Of a stretch of 64,000 bases of DNA, positions 46,017-54,168 are shown one piece after another. Source of the stretch: Collimonas humicola (GTDB taxonomy: Bacteria; Pseudomonadota; Gammaproteobacteria; Burkholderiales; Burkholderiaceae_D). The translations under genes were made by a program, and so were the position numbers. The stretch covers positions 310,001 to 374,000 of the forward strand of contig NZ_JAGQEE010000002.1 in the NCBI RefSeq assembly GCF_018304945.1, read 5' to 3'. The notes below the pieces were generated by a model. It was not told where the DNA came from and searched no databases. It saw only the letters and a list, made by a program, of their open reading frames with translations. How positions within the stretch are numbered: position 1 is the first letter of the stretch; each line of letters begins with the position of its first letter.

Positions 46017-46856
46017 TCAGACCACCGAATGTGACGCATCCAGCGTCCACCGTTCGACGAAGAATCCCGCTTCCAGCCAGGGCCCGCGCACTTGATCGCG
46101 CCACGAGCGTTTGACTTCTTCCAAATCGCGCCCGGTTTCGGCGGCAACCTGCTCCAGGGCAGTCGGCACGTGCATCGTCTGCTGCATCAGCGAGAGGAAA
46201 CGATGGTGCTGGGGTGTGATGGGGTAAGTGTGGGTCAGGAAATCGCGGCGCAAGATCACGGCATTGGAGGGCCGGGCGGCGGGAAAAGGCGGCGATCGTT
46301 CCGCGCGCACCTCGTGGTAGTACCAAGCGACCGGGTAGCCATGACGGACCAGGGCCAGACAGGGCTGGAGGACCAGGGCCTCGTCGTCGGCGGTTGTGTC
46401 CGGCCACAGTTTCCCTTCATGGCCGGGGGCGTCGAACAGGCGGTATAGCTCGCGTTCGTACCCGGCCAGGTCGACCATGAAGTCGATCCAGGTCTCGCGC
46501 CGCTCGGCCGGCTCGCCGCGATCCGGGCGGTTGTCTTCGATCCATTGCGGGAAGCGCTTGCCCAGTTCGTACAGCGTATGGCTTTCGGATGGGCAGTCGC
46601 GCAGGTACTCGTCGGCGAAATCGGCGAACAGCTGCGCCCCGATCGCATGGCAGCTTGCGGGAAACTGCTCTTTCAGACATGTCCGCAGACGCTGGATGTA
46701 GCTGCGCTGATAGATCGCCAGGCAGCCCGAGGCCGACAGCTTGGGGCCCGGCAAGACGGCTGCGGCGAGGGCGGCGGCGTCCACGTCGCCGGGGGTAATC
46801 AGCGCATCGAGCATCCAGTGCTGCAGCCGCTGCAGGCGGTCCGGGGCTGGGGTCAT
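46017..46856 (-). CDS. DUF2063 (MNIO partner, HvfC/BufC-type) protein
   Basis: The 279-residue product has the N-terminal DUF2063 domain: LQRLQHWMLDALITP, SASGCLAIYQRSYIQRLRTCLKEQFPAS and FADEYLRDCPSESHTLYELG. The C-terminal part is a small winged-helix-like region (LEQVAAETGRDLEEVKRSWRD). Such proteins are the usual partner of MNIO enzymes in bufferin-type RiPP clusters and are thought to bind or present the precursor peptide. Its ATG overlaps the MNIO stop (ATGA), so it is the last gene of the three-gene operon. Confidence 0.88.
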   Translation of the reverse strand: MTPAPDRLQRLQHWMLDALITPGDVDAAALAAAVLPGPKLSASGCLAIYQRSYIQRLRTCLKEQFPASCHAIGAQLFADFADEYLRDCPSESHTLYELGKRFPQWIEDNRPDRGEPAERRETWIDFMVDLAGYERELYRLFDAPGHEGKLWPDTTADDEALVLQPCLALVRHGYPVAWYYHEVRAERSPPFPAARPSNAVILRRDFLTHTYPITPQHHRFLSLMQQTMHVPTALEQVAAETGRDLEEVKRSWRDQVRGPWLEAGFFVERWTLDASHSVV

Positions 46857-47836
46857 GGCGGGTACAGGGCGCTACTGCCCATAATCCTGGGCACGAGAAA
46901 ATCCACCGGCGTGGACAGGGCCTCCGCGGTGTCGGATTGCGACTGCGAGGGCGGCATGGCCGAGGTGGAGGTGTCGCCGTGGAGCACCTTTTGCGCCAGC
47001 ATCAATTCCGCGTGCACACGCTCGAACGGCGGAACGTCGCCGTCCCATTCGAGCAGAGTGGCGGCGCCGCCGCTGCGCTGCCAAGCCTTGCGAAACAGCT
47101 GCCATACGGCGTCGCAGACCGGCCTGTCGTGGGTGTCGACGATGTGCGTGCCGCAGTGCTGATGGCCGGCCAGGTGCAGTTGCACGACGCGCTTGAAGGG
47201 AAAGCGCTCCAGGTAGTCCCATGGGTCGGTGCCGGCATTGAAACAGCTGACGTAGACGTTGTTGACGTCGAGCAGCAGCCAGCAACCCGTGGCGCGGCAC
47301 AGTTCGCCGAGAAACGCGGGCTCGTCGATGCTCGAGTCGCGAAAGCGCATATAGGTGCTGGGATTTTCCAGAACCAGGGGGCGGCCCAGCAACTCCTGCG
47401 CCTGGGCCACGCGCGCAATGACGTGCGCCAGCGTGTCCTGGTTCAAAGGCAGCGGCAGCAGGTCGTGGCTGTTGATGCCTTGCATGCCGCTCCAGCACAA
47501 GTGGTCGCTGACCCAGCGCGGCGACACTTCGTCGGCCAGCTGGCGCAGGCGCGCGAGATAGGATCGGTTCAGCGGATCGGTGCTGCCTATCGACAGCGAC
47601 ACGCCGTGCAGCGCGATCGGATAGCGTTCGGCGATCCGGCGCAGGACAGCGCGCGGTCGTCCGCCGGAATCCATGAAATTCTCCGAGATGGCCTCGAACC
47701 AATCGACCTTCGGCCACTCAGCGAGGATGTGGTCGAAGTGGACGTTGCGTAGTCCGAGGCCAAGACCAAGTCGCGGCATGGGCGACAACGCGCCGGCGTC
47801 TTCCCCCTTTGCCGGTTGTGGGGCTAGGCCGCGCAA
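46853..47836 (-). CDS. MNIO family (DUF692) multinuclear iron oxidase
   Basis: MNIO enzymes use two or three iron ions and O2 to modify Cys or other residues of ribosomally made peptides (for example MbnB, TglH, ChrH, BufB). This 327-residue TIM-barrel protein shows the expected ligand-bearing motifs in order: GLGLGLRNVHF, FEAISENFM, LHGVSLSIGS, VSDHLCWSG, VLENPSTYM, LLDVNNVYVS, QLHLAGHQH, DTHDRPV and LEWDGDVPPF. The start is a TTG at 47836 after GGAGCGGG, overlapping the ferritin-like stop by 13 bases; the ATG at 47779 is an alternative. The last ~35 residues are an extra low-complexity tail. Confidence 0.92.
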   Translation of the reverse strand: MRGLAPQPAKGEDAGALSPMPRLGLGLGLRNVHFDHILAEWPKVDWFEAISENFMDSGGRPRAVLRRIAERYPIALHGVSLSIGSTDPLNRSYLARLRQLADEVSPRWVSDHLCWSGMQGINSHDLLPLPLNQDTLAHVIARVAQAQELLGRPLVLENPSTYMRFRDSSIDEPAFLGELCRATGCWLLLDVNNVYVSCFNAGTDPWDYLERFPFKRVVQLHLAGHQHCGTHIVDTHDRPVCDAVWQLFRKAWQRSGGAATLLEWDGDVPPFERVHAELMLAQKVLHGDTSTSAMPPSQSQSDTAEALSTPVDFLVPRIMGSSALYPP

Positions 47837-49899
47837 CTACCCGCTCCGCTCATGCCGCTGGAGCCACATGCCGTCACGCCGACACCGCTCTCCGTGAACC
47901 AGGCAAAGGTCGGTCCGTTGGCAAACAGCTCCGGGTGCGGCGGAGCCGGCAATGCGGTGGGGTCAAGCCCATTCGCCTTGGCGATCGCCGGCCAACGTTT
48001 TTCCAGGAACACTTGGCGCGCGCGCAACCATACGCCCTGCCCCTTGTTCGGGCCGTCAGTGCTGAAGCGTTCTGCGTTGATCGGCGTCGCACAGGAACCC
48101 AATGACCGGCAGGCGTTGCCACCGGGGTTATTCTGTTCTTCGGCGTCTCCATAAAGGCCGCAACCGCCTTGGTATTTGCAATTGTTCAACACACGACAGG
48201 AGTGGTCGGCTGTGCTGGAGCAATAACCTTGTCCGGCGCAAGCGTTTTGCACCATTTGGCCCTGCTGATTCGGGTGTCCCGCCGGGCCGAATCGGTCCTG
48301 GCCCCTACAGCTATTGAGCCCCATGCACGTGTGGGGGTCGAAGGCGCCCACCGGCGGACTGGCCGGAAACTTGGGAACATTGGCGTAGGGGTTGTTCGTC
48401 GGCGGGGTGTTGGGTATCGCGTTTGACCAATAGCTGCTCACGTCAGGCAGGGACACTCCCTTGCTGTTGGTAATGTAGTCTTGCGACAACCAAGCGAAAC
48501 CGGGACTGCTGCTAGCCATCTTATTGCCGAGCGCGACCAGATTTGCATACGCTTGGTCGCGGGTGCCTAAATTGTAATTCTCGAATGTCGGCGCAAGATT
48601 CTTTCCGGCGAACTGACCGCCATCGATCGACAACTTCGCCATTTGCTGGACCAGCTTATCGAGAATCCAGATCATGGAGAGGTGCAGCGCCTGGTTGAAA
48701 TAGCGCTTCTGTTCCTGGCTAGGTACCAGAAAAATGGTCTCGCTCAGGATCAACATGTACTGGAACAGGCCATTGCAAAAATTCGAGATGTCCTGCGGGT
48801 TGGCAGGGTAATGGATGTTCTTTTTCAGAAGGCAGGCTGGGTAGTCGGCCGTCTTGGGATTGCTCGGGAAATGGAAGACAACGGCGGACAGATCGCTGGC
48901 CGAAAACTGCGTCGCTGCCGCCGCTGGGGGGGCCGGCTGTGCGGCCAGCGGCTGCGAAGCCGAGGGGTAGCCCTGCAATTGCGATTGCAGAGTGAGGAAT
49001 TTGTAGTAGTGCGACAGTTCCATCTTTTTCGAGTCGTCCCACTGCGTACTGTTGCTGCCTTCTCCTTGCTCAGTCACGGTATCGATGGCGTGCAGGGCGC
49101 TCTTCTTGTCTTGAATCGTCAAGAGTTCGGTGCGACCTGCGTGGCTGTCCGAGGCATTGGCATACCGTGCCTGGCTTGCCGCCGAGCCCGCCTGTGCAGG
49201 AGGGTTGGACGCGTTGAAGTTCGCCGCGGGAAAGACGGCGTCGATATTGCCGGAAGCGTAATTGCTCGGCTGAATCTGTTGCGCGCGGGCGCCGTGGTTG
49301 AAATCAGCATCGACCAATTTATCGCACGCGATCAGACAGCGAATGTAGGCGTATACCTGACCCAGAGTCTGCCAATTGTCATCCTCGGGAATGGCGTCGG
49401 AGGTTTCGGGATACTCGATCTCCAAAAATTGCCAAAGCTGCGCGAATGAGAATGGCGCCAACGGGATGAGGAGGGGATTGCCATCGGGGCCATCTGTGGC
49501 GTGATCGAGCAAGTTTGTCGGATAACTGCCGGGCGCATTCAGGTAAAGCTGAGGACAGCCCCCCACCGAATACAGAATATTGCTCGACAGCGACATATGC
49601 AGCATTTCTTCGACCGCAACGCTCATGATGCGCCCGCCCGCCTGATTGGCGAACAATGCCGCCGCAGAATAATTCGTCACCGACGGCGGATTCGCGTTGC
49701 CGGCTGTCCGGTCGAGCGAATAATAGCTATAGAGATAAATTGGAATGGTCGACAATTCGACCTTGATCGCCACCTGCAACAGCGACTGCAGCTTCGCCAG
49801 CAAGGTATCGTGAGTCCACTCAGGGTTCGTATTGAATTTGTGAACCAGCGCTTTTTCCGCTGGAGTGAGCCTCGGCAATGCAGTGGCCGTATTCGTCAT
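47824..49899 (-). CDS. Ferritin-like (VioB-type) protein fused to a Cys-rich CX5C substrate-like region
   Basis: The 691-residue protein begins with a ferritin-like domain of the iminophenylpyruvate-dimer-synthase (VioB) kind: IKVELSTIPIYLYSYYS (Glu near 48), AVEEMLHMSLSSNIL (Glu97, Glu98, His101), a later TVTEQGEG (Glu277, Glu280) and ELSHYYKF (His297), all plausible iron ligands. Residues 310-510 are helical and Pro-linked. Residues ~520-610 hold Cys525/531, 554/560, 568/574/580 and 597/603, every pair separated by five residues (CMGLNSC, CAGQGYC, CRVLNNCKYQGGC, CRSLGSC), as in small MNIO-modified peptides. Two more Cys are near the end. A strong AAGAGGAG precedes the ATG. MNIO and DUF2063 genes follow with overlap. 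Confidence 0.85.
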   Translation of the reverse strand: MTNTATALPRLTPAEKALVHKFNTNPEWTHDTLLAKLQSLLQVAIKVELSTIPIYLYSYYSLDRTAGNANPPSVTNYSAAALFANQAGGRIMSVAVEEMLHMSLSSNILYSVGGCPQLYLNAPGSYPTNLLDHATDGPDGNPLLIPLAPFSFAQLWQFLEIEYPETSDAIPEDDNWQTLGQVYAYIRCLIACDKLVDADFNHGARAQQIQPSNYASGNIDAVFPAANFNASNPPAQAGSAASQARYANASDSHAGRTELLTIQDKKSALHAIDTVTEQGEGSNSTQWDDSKKMELSHYYKFLTLQSQLQGYPSASQPLAAQPAPPAAAATQFSASDLSAVVFHFPSNPKTADYPACLLKKNIHYPANPQDISNFCNGLFQYMLILSETIFLVPSQEQKRYFNQALHLSMIWILDKLVQQMAKLSIDGGQFAGKNLAPTFENYNLGTRDQAYANLVALGNKMASSSPGFAWLSQDYITNSKGVSLPDVSSYWSNAIPNTPPTNNPYANVPKFPASPPVGAFDPHTCMGLNSCRGQDRFGPAGHPNQQGQMVQNACAGQGYCSSTADHSCRVLNNCKYQGGCGLYGDAEEQNNPGGNACRSLGSCATPINAERFSTDGPNKGQGVWLRARQVFLEKRWPAIAKANGLDPTALPAPPHPELFANGPTFAWFTESGVGVTACGSSGMSGAGSCAA

Positions 49900-49937
49900 G
49901 ATCGATCTCCTCTTGTACGTGAATCGCGATAATGGTG

Positions 49938-50088
49938 TTACTGAGCCTTGACCTGGGAATTGGCGTCGATGTGCCGGAAAGGCAGCAATTGATCTTGGAT
50001 CGACAAGTTAATCAAACTGGTCTGCGAGTATTGCAACCGGGTGCTGCCATTGCTGAGATGCACGATGTACCTATCTGAGTTTATGTTT
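49938..50088 (-). pseudogene. Decayed C-terminal fragment of a second lectin/barrel gene
   Basis: Reading the minus strand upstream of the ferritin-like gene gives about 45 codons ending NSQVKAQ-stop at 49938. The end aligns without gaps to the C-terminus of the 470-residue lectin-like protein: LQYSQT is shared exactly, then FRHIDAN against FPHVTAN and a matching Lys; about 12 of 32 positions are identical. An in-frame TGA lies just upstream and no start or lectin domain is present. It ends 38 bases before the ferritin-like ATG. Most likely it is the remnant of an upstream lectin gene that once belonged to this operon. Confidence 0.68.
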
Positions 50089-50255
50089 CATTCAGGCCGG
50101 CGAACTGCAAGCGTGATGACAAATAGGCATTAATAATAATTGCGCGCCAGAAACTATTTAAATATATACAAATATTTAAACATGGCAACTATTTAATGTT
50201 GTCTCATGCATCTTTTCGCTTTTGATAAAAACCTTTATCAAGAGTAAAGGGGCGT

Positions 50256-50303
50256 GCAGATGCCTGATTGACTTTGCATCGCAAAAGTCAGTCAGGTATC
50301 TGC
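50256..50303. repeat. Long imperfect hairpin
   Basis: The arms 50256-50277 and 50281-50303 are complementary over about 22 positions with two mismatches and one single-base bulge; the loop is ATC. The arms start GCAGATGCCTGA and end TCAGGTATCTGC. No adjacent T-run exists. It could be a structured RNA, a recombination scar or a small mobile palindrome. Confidence 0.6.
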
Positions 50304-50678
50304 TTGCAACAGCTGGGACGAAGCGAGGGATGCGGTTAAGGGAGGCAATGCAGGATCAACCGCCGATCACCGTTGTCGCGATTTTGATCGCGGCGCCGAT
50401 GAGCGGCAGTTTGATTTCTTGACGCACTTGATGCTTCAGACGTGAAAAAGCCCGCACGGAACAGTCAGCATTGACTGGCGCGGGTGGGCTGCCGCTGAAA
50501 ACTGGCGTCAAGTCTCAGGAAGTCCCTACAATAACGAGATAAACAGAAAATCTCATCTTCTGCGGCAAATAATCCCGATATGTACGGCACATCCGTTTGT
50601 AACTTGTTGATTCCCCCCTGTTTCCAGAATCATTTTCTATAACTCTTTACGGCATTGCCAAAACAGAAAGAAAACCCC

Positions 50679-51746
50679 ATGAACCCACTTGAAGCCCAGC
50701 TCAGCTACGCCTTCGGCGACACGCTGCCGGCCAGCGGCGCCACCCTGGAAGTCGCGCCTGGCGTACGCTGGCTGCGCATGGGCTTGCCGTTCGCCCTGGA
50801 TCACATCAATCTGTGGCTGCTGGAAGACAGCATAGCGACCGAAGACGGCGTGCGCCATGGCTGGACCATCATCGATTGCGGGATCGCCAGCGACGCCACG
50901 CGCGCCGCCTGGGAAGAGATTTTCATCAAGGAATTGCGCGGCCTGCCGGTGCTGCGGGTGCTGGTGACCCATTGCCATCCTGACCACGTCGGCCTGGCCG
51001 ACTGGCTGTGCACGCGCTGGCAAGCGCCTCTCTGGATGAGCGGCGGCGAATATTTTTCAGCGCGCATCATGTCGGCTGCCCTGCCTGGCGCCGACGGCAG
51101 CGCCGCCTTGCCGCATTTCCAGCGGCACGGCATGTGCGATCCCGAAGTCGTCGCCAAGGTGTCCCAGCGCAAATCCTATTATCCGTCCATGGTGCCGTCG
51201 GTGCCGCAGGCCTACCACCGCCTGGCCGACCGCCAAAGCTTGCGCATCGGCCAGCATCAATGGCAGGTGATCACCGGTTTCGGCCACGCGCCGGAGCATG
51301 TGTCGCTGTACTGCGGCGACCTGGAATTGCTGGTTTCCGGCGATATGGTGTTGCCGCGGATTTCCACCAATGTCTCGGTATTTGCCATCGAACCGGAATC
51401 CAATCCGGTCCAGCAATACATGGATTCATTGGAAAAATACCGCGCCCTGCCCACGGAAACGCTGGTGCTGCCGTCCCACGGCAAACCCTTCCGCGGCCTG
51501 CAGATCCGCATCGACCAGTTGCAACAGCATCATAAAGATAGGCTGGCAGAGGTAGTGAGTGCTTGCACGACGGCGCCGCAATCGGCCAGCGACATCGTCC
51601 CCATCATGTTCCGCCGGCCGCTAGACGCCCACCAGATGACCTTCGCGTTGGGCGAGGCTTTGGCGCACCTGCACAAGCTGTGGTTCGACGGCGTGCTGAA
51701 GCGGCGGCTGGATGCGGACCAGGTTTACCGCTTCAGCGCGGTCTGA
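50679..51746 (+). CDS. MBL-fold hydrolase
   Basis: The 355-residue product carries the metal-binding VLVTHCHPDHVGLADW near residue 96, a further His in GFGHAPEHVSLYCGDL and the Asp in LVSGDMVLPRIS, then LPSHGKPFRGLQ. The C-terminal ~80 residues are helical and winged-helix-like, as in LACTB2-related hydrolases. The ATG at 50679 is used; an in-frame TTG lies eight codons upstream. No signal peptide is visible, so it is probably a cytoplasmic thioesterase or nuclease-like hydrolase. It stands alone and converges on a LysE-type gene. Confidence 0.88.
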   Translation: MNPLEAQLSYAFGDTLPASGATLEVAPGVRWLRMGLPFALDHINLWLLEDSIATEDGVRHGWTIIDCGIASDATRAAWEEIFIKELRGLPVLRVLVTHCHPDHVGLADWLCTRWQAPLWMSGGEYFSARIMSAALPGADGSAALPHFQRHGMCDPEVVAKVSQRKSYYPSMVPSVPQAYHRLADRQSLRIGQHQWQVITGFGHAPEHVSLYCGDLELLVSGDMVLPRISTNVSVFAIEPESNPVQQYMDSLEKYRALPTETLVLPSHGKPFRGLQIRIDQLQQHHKDRLAEVVSACTTAPQSASDIVPIMFRRPLDAHQMTFALGEALAHLHKLWFDGVLKRRLDADQVYRFSAV

Positions 51747-51766
51747 ATGAAATAACCGCAACCGCC

Positions 51767-52390
51767 CTACTGCTGTATCGCCGCGACGATCATCGCCACC
51801 GCCAGCATCAGGCTGCCGGCGACGCGGTCGGTAATCCGGGCAAAGCTCGGACGGGTGGCGATGCTCTGCATCCGTCCCGCCAGCACGGCATAGCCGAGCA
51901 GGATAAAGAATTCCGGAATCATCGAACCGGCCGCCAGCCAGATCATCTGCAGCGGTACATTCGCGGCCGGGTTCAGGAATTGCGGCAGGATGGCGATGAA
52001 AAAGATCAGCGCCTTGGGGTTGGCCAGCTGCAGGGTCAGGCCGCTGAGCCAGATTTTCCAGCCGGACGAATCCTTGCCGTTCAGCTTGGAAGCGGTGATC
52101 GGCGACGGCCGGCCGAAGATGGCGGACAGGCCGAGATAGGCCAGGTATGCGACGCCCAGCCACTTCACCACGGTGAACAAGGCGTGCGATGCGACAATCA
52201 AGGCGCCCAGGCCGGTCGCCGAAATGGTGAAATAGATCGCATTGGCGGTAAGTATGCCGAGCGTCGCAAAGATCGATTTTTTCCAGCCGGCGGTAAGGCC
52301 ATAGGCCACCACCAGCATCACCGCCGGTCCTGGCGAGGCCGACAGCGCCAGCTCGGTCAGCACGAATAAGAAGAAACTATGAAAGTCCAT
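51767..52390 (-). CDS. LysE/RhtB-family amino-acid exporter
   Basis: The 207-residue membrane protein has about six hydrophobic segments and the family signature early on (LALSASPGPAVMLVVAYGLTAGWKKS). LGVAYLAYLGLSAIFGRP and LQLANPKALIFFIAILPQFLNP follow in the expected order. Members export amino acids, homoserine lactones or similar small molecules; the substrate is not predictable here. It is 27 bases downstream of an SDR gene on the same strand and probably co-transcribed with it. Confidence 0.9.
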   Translation of the reverse strand: MDFHSFFLFVLTELALSASPGPAVMLVVAYGLTAGWKKSIFATLGILTANAIYFTISATGLGALIVASHALFTVVKWLGVAYLAYLGLSAIFGRPSPITASKLNGKDSSGWKIWLSGLTLQLANPKALIFFIAILPQFLNPAANVPLQMIWLAAGSMIPEFFILLGYAVLAGRMQSIATRPSFARITDRVAGSLMLAVAMIVAAIQQ

Positions 52391-52417
52391 GGATCAGTCC
52401 GTAAATCAGTCGGCGAA

Positions 52418-53203
52418 TTAGTCGCCGCCCTTGCGCGCCTTGTGCGGCGCCTTGGAAAACACCAGATCGTATAGCCAGTTGGGCAACAGCCGCAACAGCT
52501 TGGCCACCACGCCCATCTGCCACGGAATCACCTGGTAGCTGCTGCCGCGCGCCACCGCCGCGCCGGTCTTGGCGGCAAAGCGCTCGGCCGGCATCAGGAA
52601 CGGCATCGCATATTCGTTGACCTGGGTCATCGGCGTATCGATATAACCGGGGACGATGGTGACCACCTTGATGCCGCTGGCGCGCAACTCCACCCGCAAC
52701 GACTCGCAATAACTGATCAGCGCCGCCTTCGAGCCGCTATAGGCGCCGGCGCCCGGCAAGCCGCGGATGCCGGCGACGCTGCCGACTCCGACCAGGCGCA
52801 AATCGCGCTGGCCTTCCCGGGCCTGGCGCTTCATGCTGGCGATGAATGGCGTGAAGGTCGCCACCGTGGCCAGCACATTGGTGGCGAACACCTGGTTGAA
52901 CACTTCCTGGTCTTCGGCATGCTCGGTCAGCGTGCCCTGGGAAATGCCGGCGCTGGCAATCACCACGTCGACGCCATTGCCGGCGGCGATGAAGTCCGCC
53001 GCCGCCGCGCTCAAGGCCGCATGATCGTTGACATCCAGCGCGTACAGCCTATGCCGCTCCGGATGCGGCAGGCCGGCCAGCAGCTGTTCCAGCACCGGCT
53101 GGCGCCGCGCCGCCAGCCCCAGCGCCGCGCCCTGTCCTGCATAGTATTGCGCCAGGGCGGCGCCGATGCCGCTGGATGCGCCGGTGATGAATACACGTTT
53201 CAT
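52418..53203 (-). CDS. Short-chain dehydrogenase/reductase
   Basis: The 261-residue Rossmann-fold enzyme starts at the ATG at 53203 (MKRVFITGASSGIGAAL), which places the nucleotide-binding TGASSGIG at the usual position; a TTG eight codons upstream is less likely. LDVNDHAAL, VIASAGIS, the catalytic Ser in VGVGSVAGIRG and YSGSKAAL complete the classical SDR active site. The C-terminal ~30 residues (LLRLLPNWLYDLVFSKAP) may associate with membrane. The substrate is unknown. Confidence 0.9.
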   Translation of the reverse strand: MKRVFITGASSGIGAALAQYYAGQGAALGLAARRQPVLEQLLAGLPHPERHRLYALDVNDHAALSAAAADFIAAGNGVDVVIASAGISQGTLTEHAEDQEVFNQVFATNVLATVATFTPFIASMKRQAREGQRDLRLVGVGSVAGIRGLPGAGAYSGSKAALISYCESLRVELRASGIKVVTIVPGYIDTPMTQVNEYAMPFLMPAERFAAKTGAAVARGSSYQVIPWQMGVVAKLLRLLPNWLYDLVFSKAPHKARKGGD

Positions 53204-53262
53204 GAGAACGACCAATCTGGGAATCAATGCCCTGAGCCAGGGCGCTAGACAAATCTCGATAA

Positions 53263-53295
53263 AAAAGCCCGCCCTCTTGCGAGAGGCGGACTTTT
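53263..53295 (-). terminator. Rho-independent terminator of dsbA
   Basis: AAAAGCCCGCCCTCT (53263-53277) pairs with AGAGGCGGACTTTT (53282-53295) with one mismatch and one bulge over a 4-base loop. In minus-strand sense a U-run follows. It lies about 55 bases after the dsbA stop. Confidence 0.85.
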
Positions 53296-53350
53296 CAACA
53301 ACGACTGCCAGCCATACTAAACGTGCCGGCCGGCCTGCTTATTACGCTTG

Positions 53351-54064
53351 TTACTTCTTGGTAGCCGCGGCCTTGGCCACCAGGCTGTCCATCACTTGCA
53401 GGGTGGTCTTGAACAAGGCTGCTTCGGTAGCGCCGGCGCCAGGCGTTGCGCCGACGATCGATGGCGAGGTGACGAAGCGGCCGTCAACCACCAGCATCGG
53501 CACGCCGTCGACCTTGTAGGCGTTCTGCAGCTGGGTGGCGCGGGTCACCTTGGTCTGCACCGCGAAGGAATTGTAGACGTCCATGAATTTGGCTTTGTCG
53601 AAACCGCTCTTGGCGGCGAAATCGGCGACGGCGGCGTCGTTGTTCAGGTTCTGGCGCTGCACGTGGATGGCGTTGAAGACCTTCTTGTGCATCTCAGGCA
53701 GCTTGGCCATCGCTTCCAGCGTGTAGTACAGCTTTTTCTGCGTTACGTAAGGCGATTTCTTCGGGTCGCCATTCGGATCGCCGAAATCGACCGGCACGCG
53801 CTTGAAGGAAATCTTGTCGCCCTGCTTGGCGACCCAGTCTTCCAGCGTCGGCTCGAGCGCGTTGCAATGCGGGCAGAAGTAACCGAAGAATTCCGTCACT
53901 TCCACTTTCTTGCCGAGGCCGCTGTCGGTCGGCTGCGGATTGTCGAGAACTTTGTAGTCGGTGCCGGCCACCGGATTGGCCGGCGATGCGCCGGCGCTGA
54001 CGGCAACCAGGCCGAGACTCAGGCTAAGACCAGCGACTGCCAGGGCTTTTTGAAAAAAACGCAT
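53351..54064 (-). CDS. dsbA: Thiol:disulfide interchange protein DsbA
   Basis: DsbA introduces disulfide bonds into exported proteins in the periplasm. The 237-residue product has a signal peptide (ALAVAGLSLSLGLVAVSAGAS), the catalytic CPHC at Cys64/Cys67 (FFGYFCPHCNALEP), a helical insertion and the cis-Pro loop in VDGVPMLVVDG. The length is slightly above E. coli DsbA, as usual in Burkholderiales. It follows a SPOR-domain gene and ends at a clear terminator. Confidence 0.95.
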   Translation of the reverse strand: MRFFQKALAVAGLSLSLGLVAVSAGASPANPVAGTDYKVLDNPQPTDSGLGKKVEVTEFFGYFCPHCNALEPTLEDWVAKQGDKISFKRVPVDFGDPNGDPKKSPYVTQKKLYYTLEAMAKLPEMHKKVFNAIHVQRQNLNNDAAVADFAAKSGFDKAKFMDVYNSFAVQTKVTRATQLQNAYKVDGVPMLVVDGRFVTSPSIVGATPGAGATEAALFKTTLQVMDSLVAKAAATKK

Positions 54065-54168
54065 GAAATATCCTTATTATTAAATTGTGAGGCAGAGACG
54101 ATTCCGCTGGAGTCGCCCTGCCTTCAACCGATTAGACAAAACATTGATGACGCTGACAAACCAGCTCT

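Larger units (their letters stand above)
49900..50678. other. Long intergenic region upstream of the ferritin-like operon
   Basis: Apart from the pseudogene fragment this 779-base gap has no credible gene. From about 50100 to 50215 it is strongly AT-rich, the most likely site for the promoter of the minus-strand operon. A long hairpin lies at 50256-50303. A dyad containing CAGTCA-GCAT-TGACTG lies at about 50464-50480, with GTGAAAAAGCCCGC before it, so in minus-strand sense it resembles a terminator with a T-run. A 66-codon plus-strand frame at 50222-50422 has no recognisable product. Confidence 0.5.

Noticed and set aside
44548-47836. Lectin-like gene treated as part of the MNIO operon
   Set aside because: It is on the opposite strand and convergent, with a hairpin between the stops; the link is only through the decayed copy upstream of the ferritin-like gene.
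50222-50422. 66-codon plus-strand frame
   Set aside because: It has no recognisable product or strong ribosome-binding site and covers the hairpin at 50256-50303.
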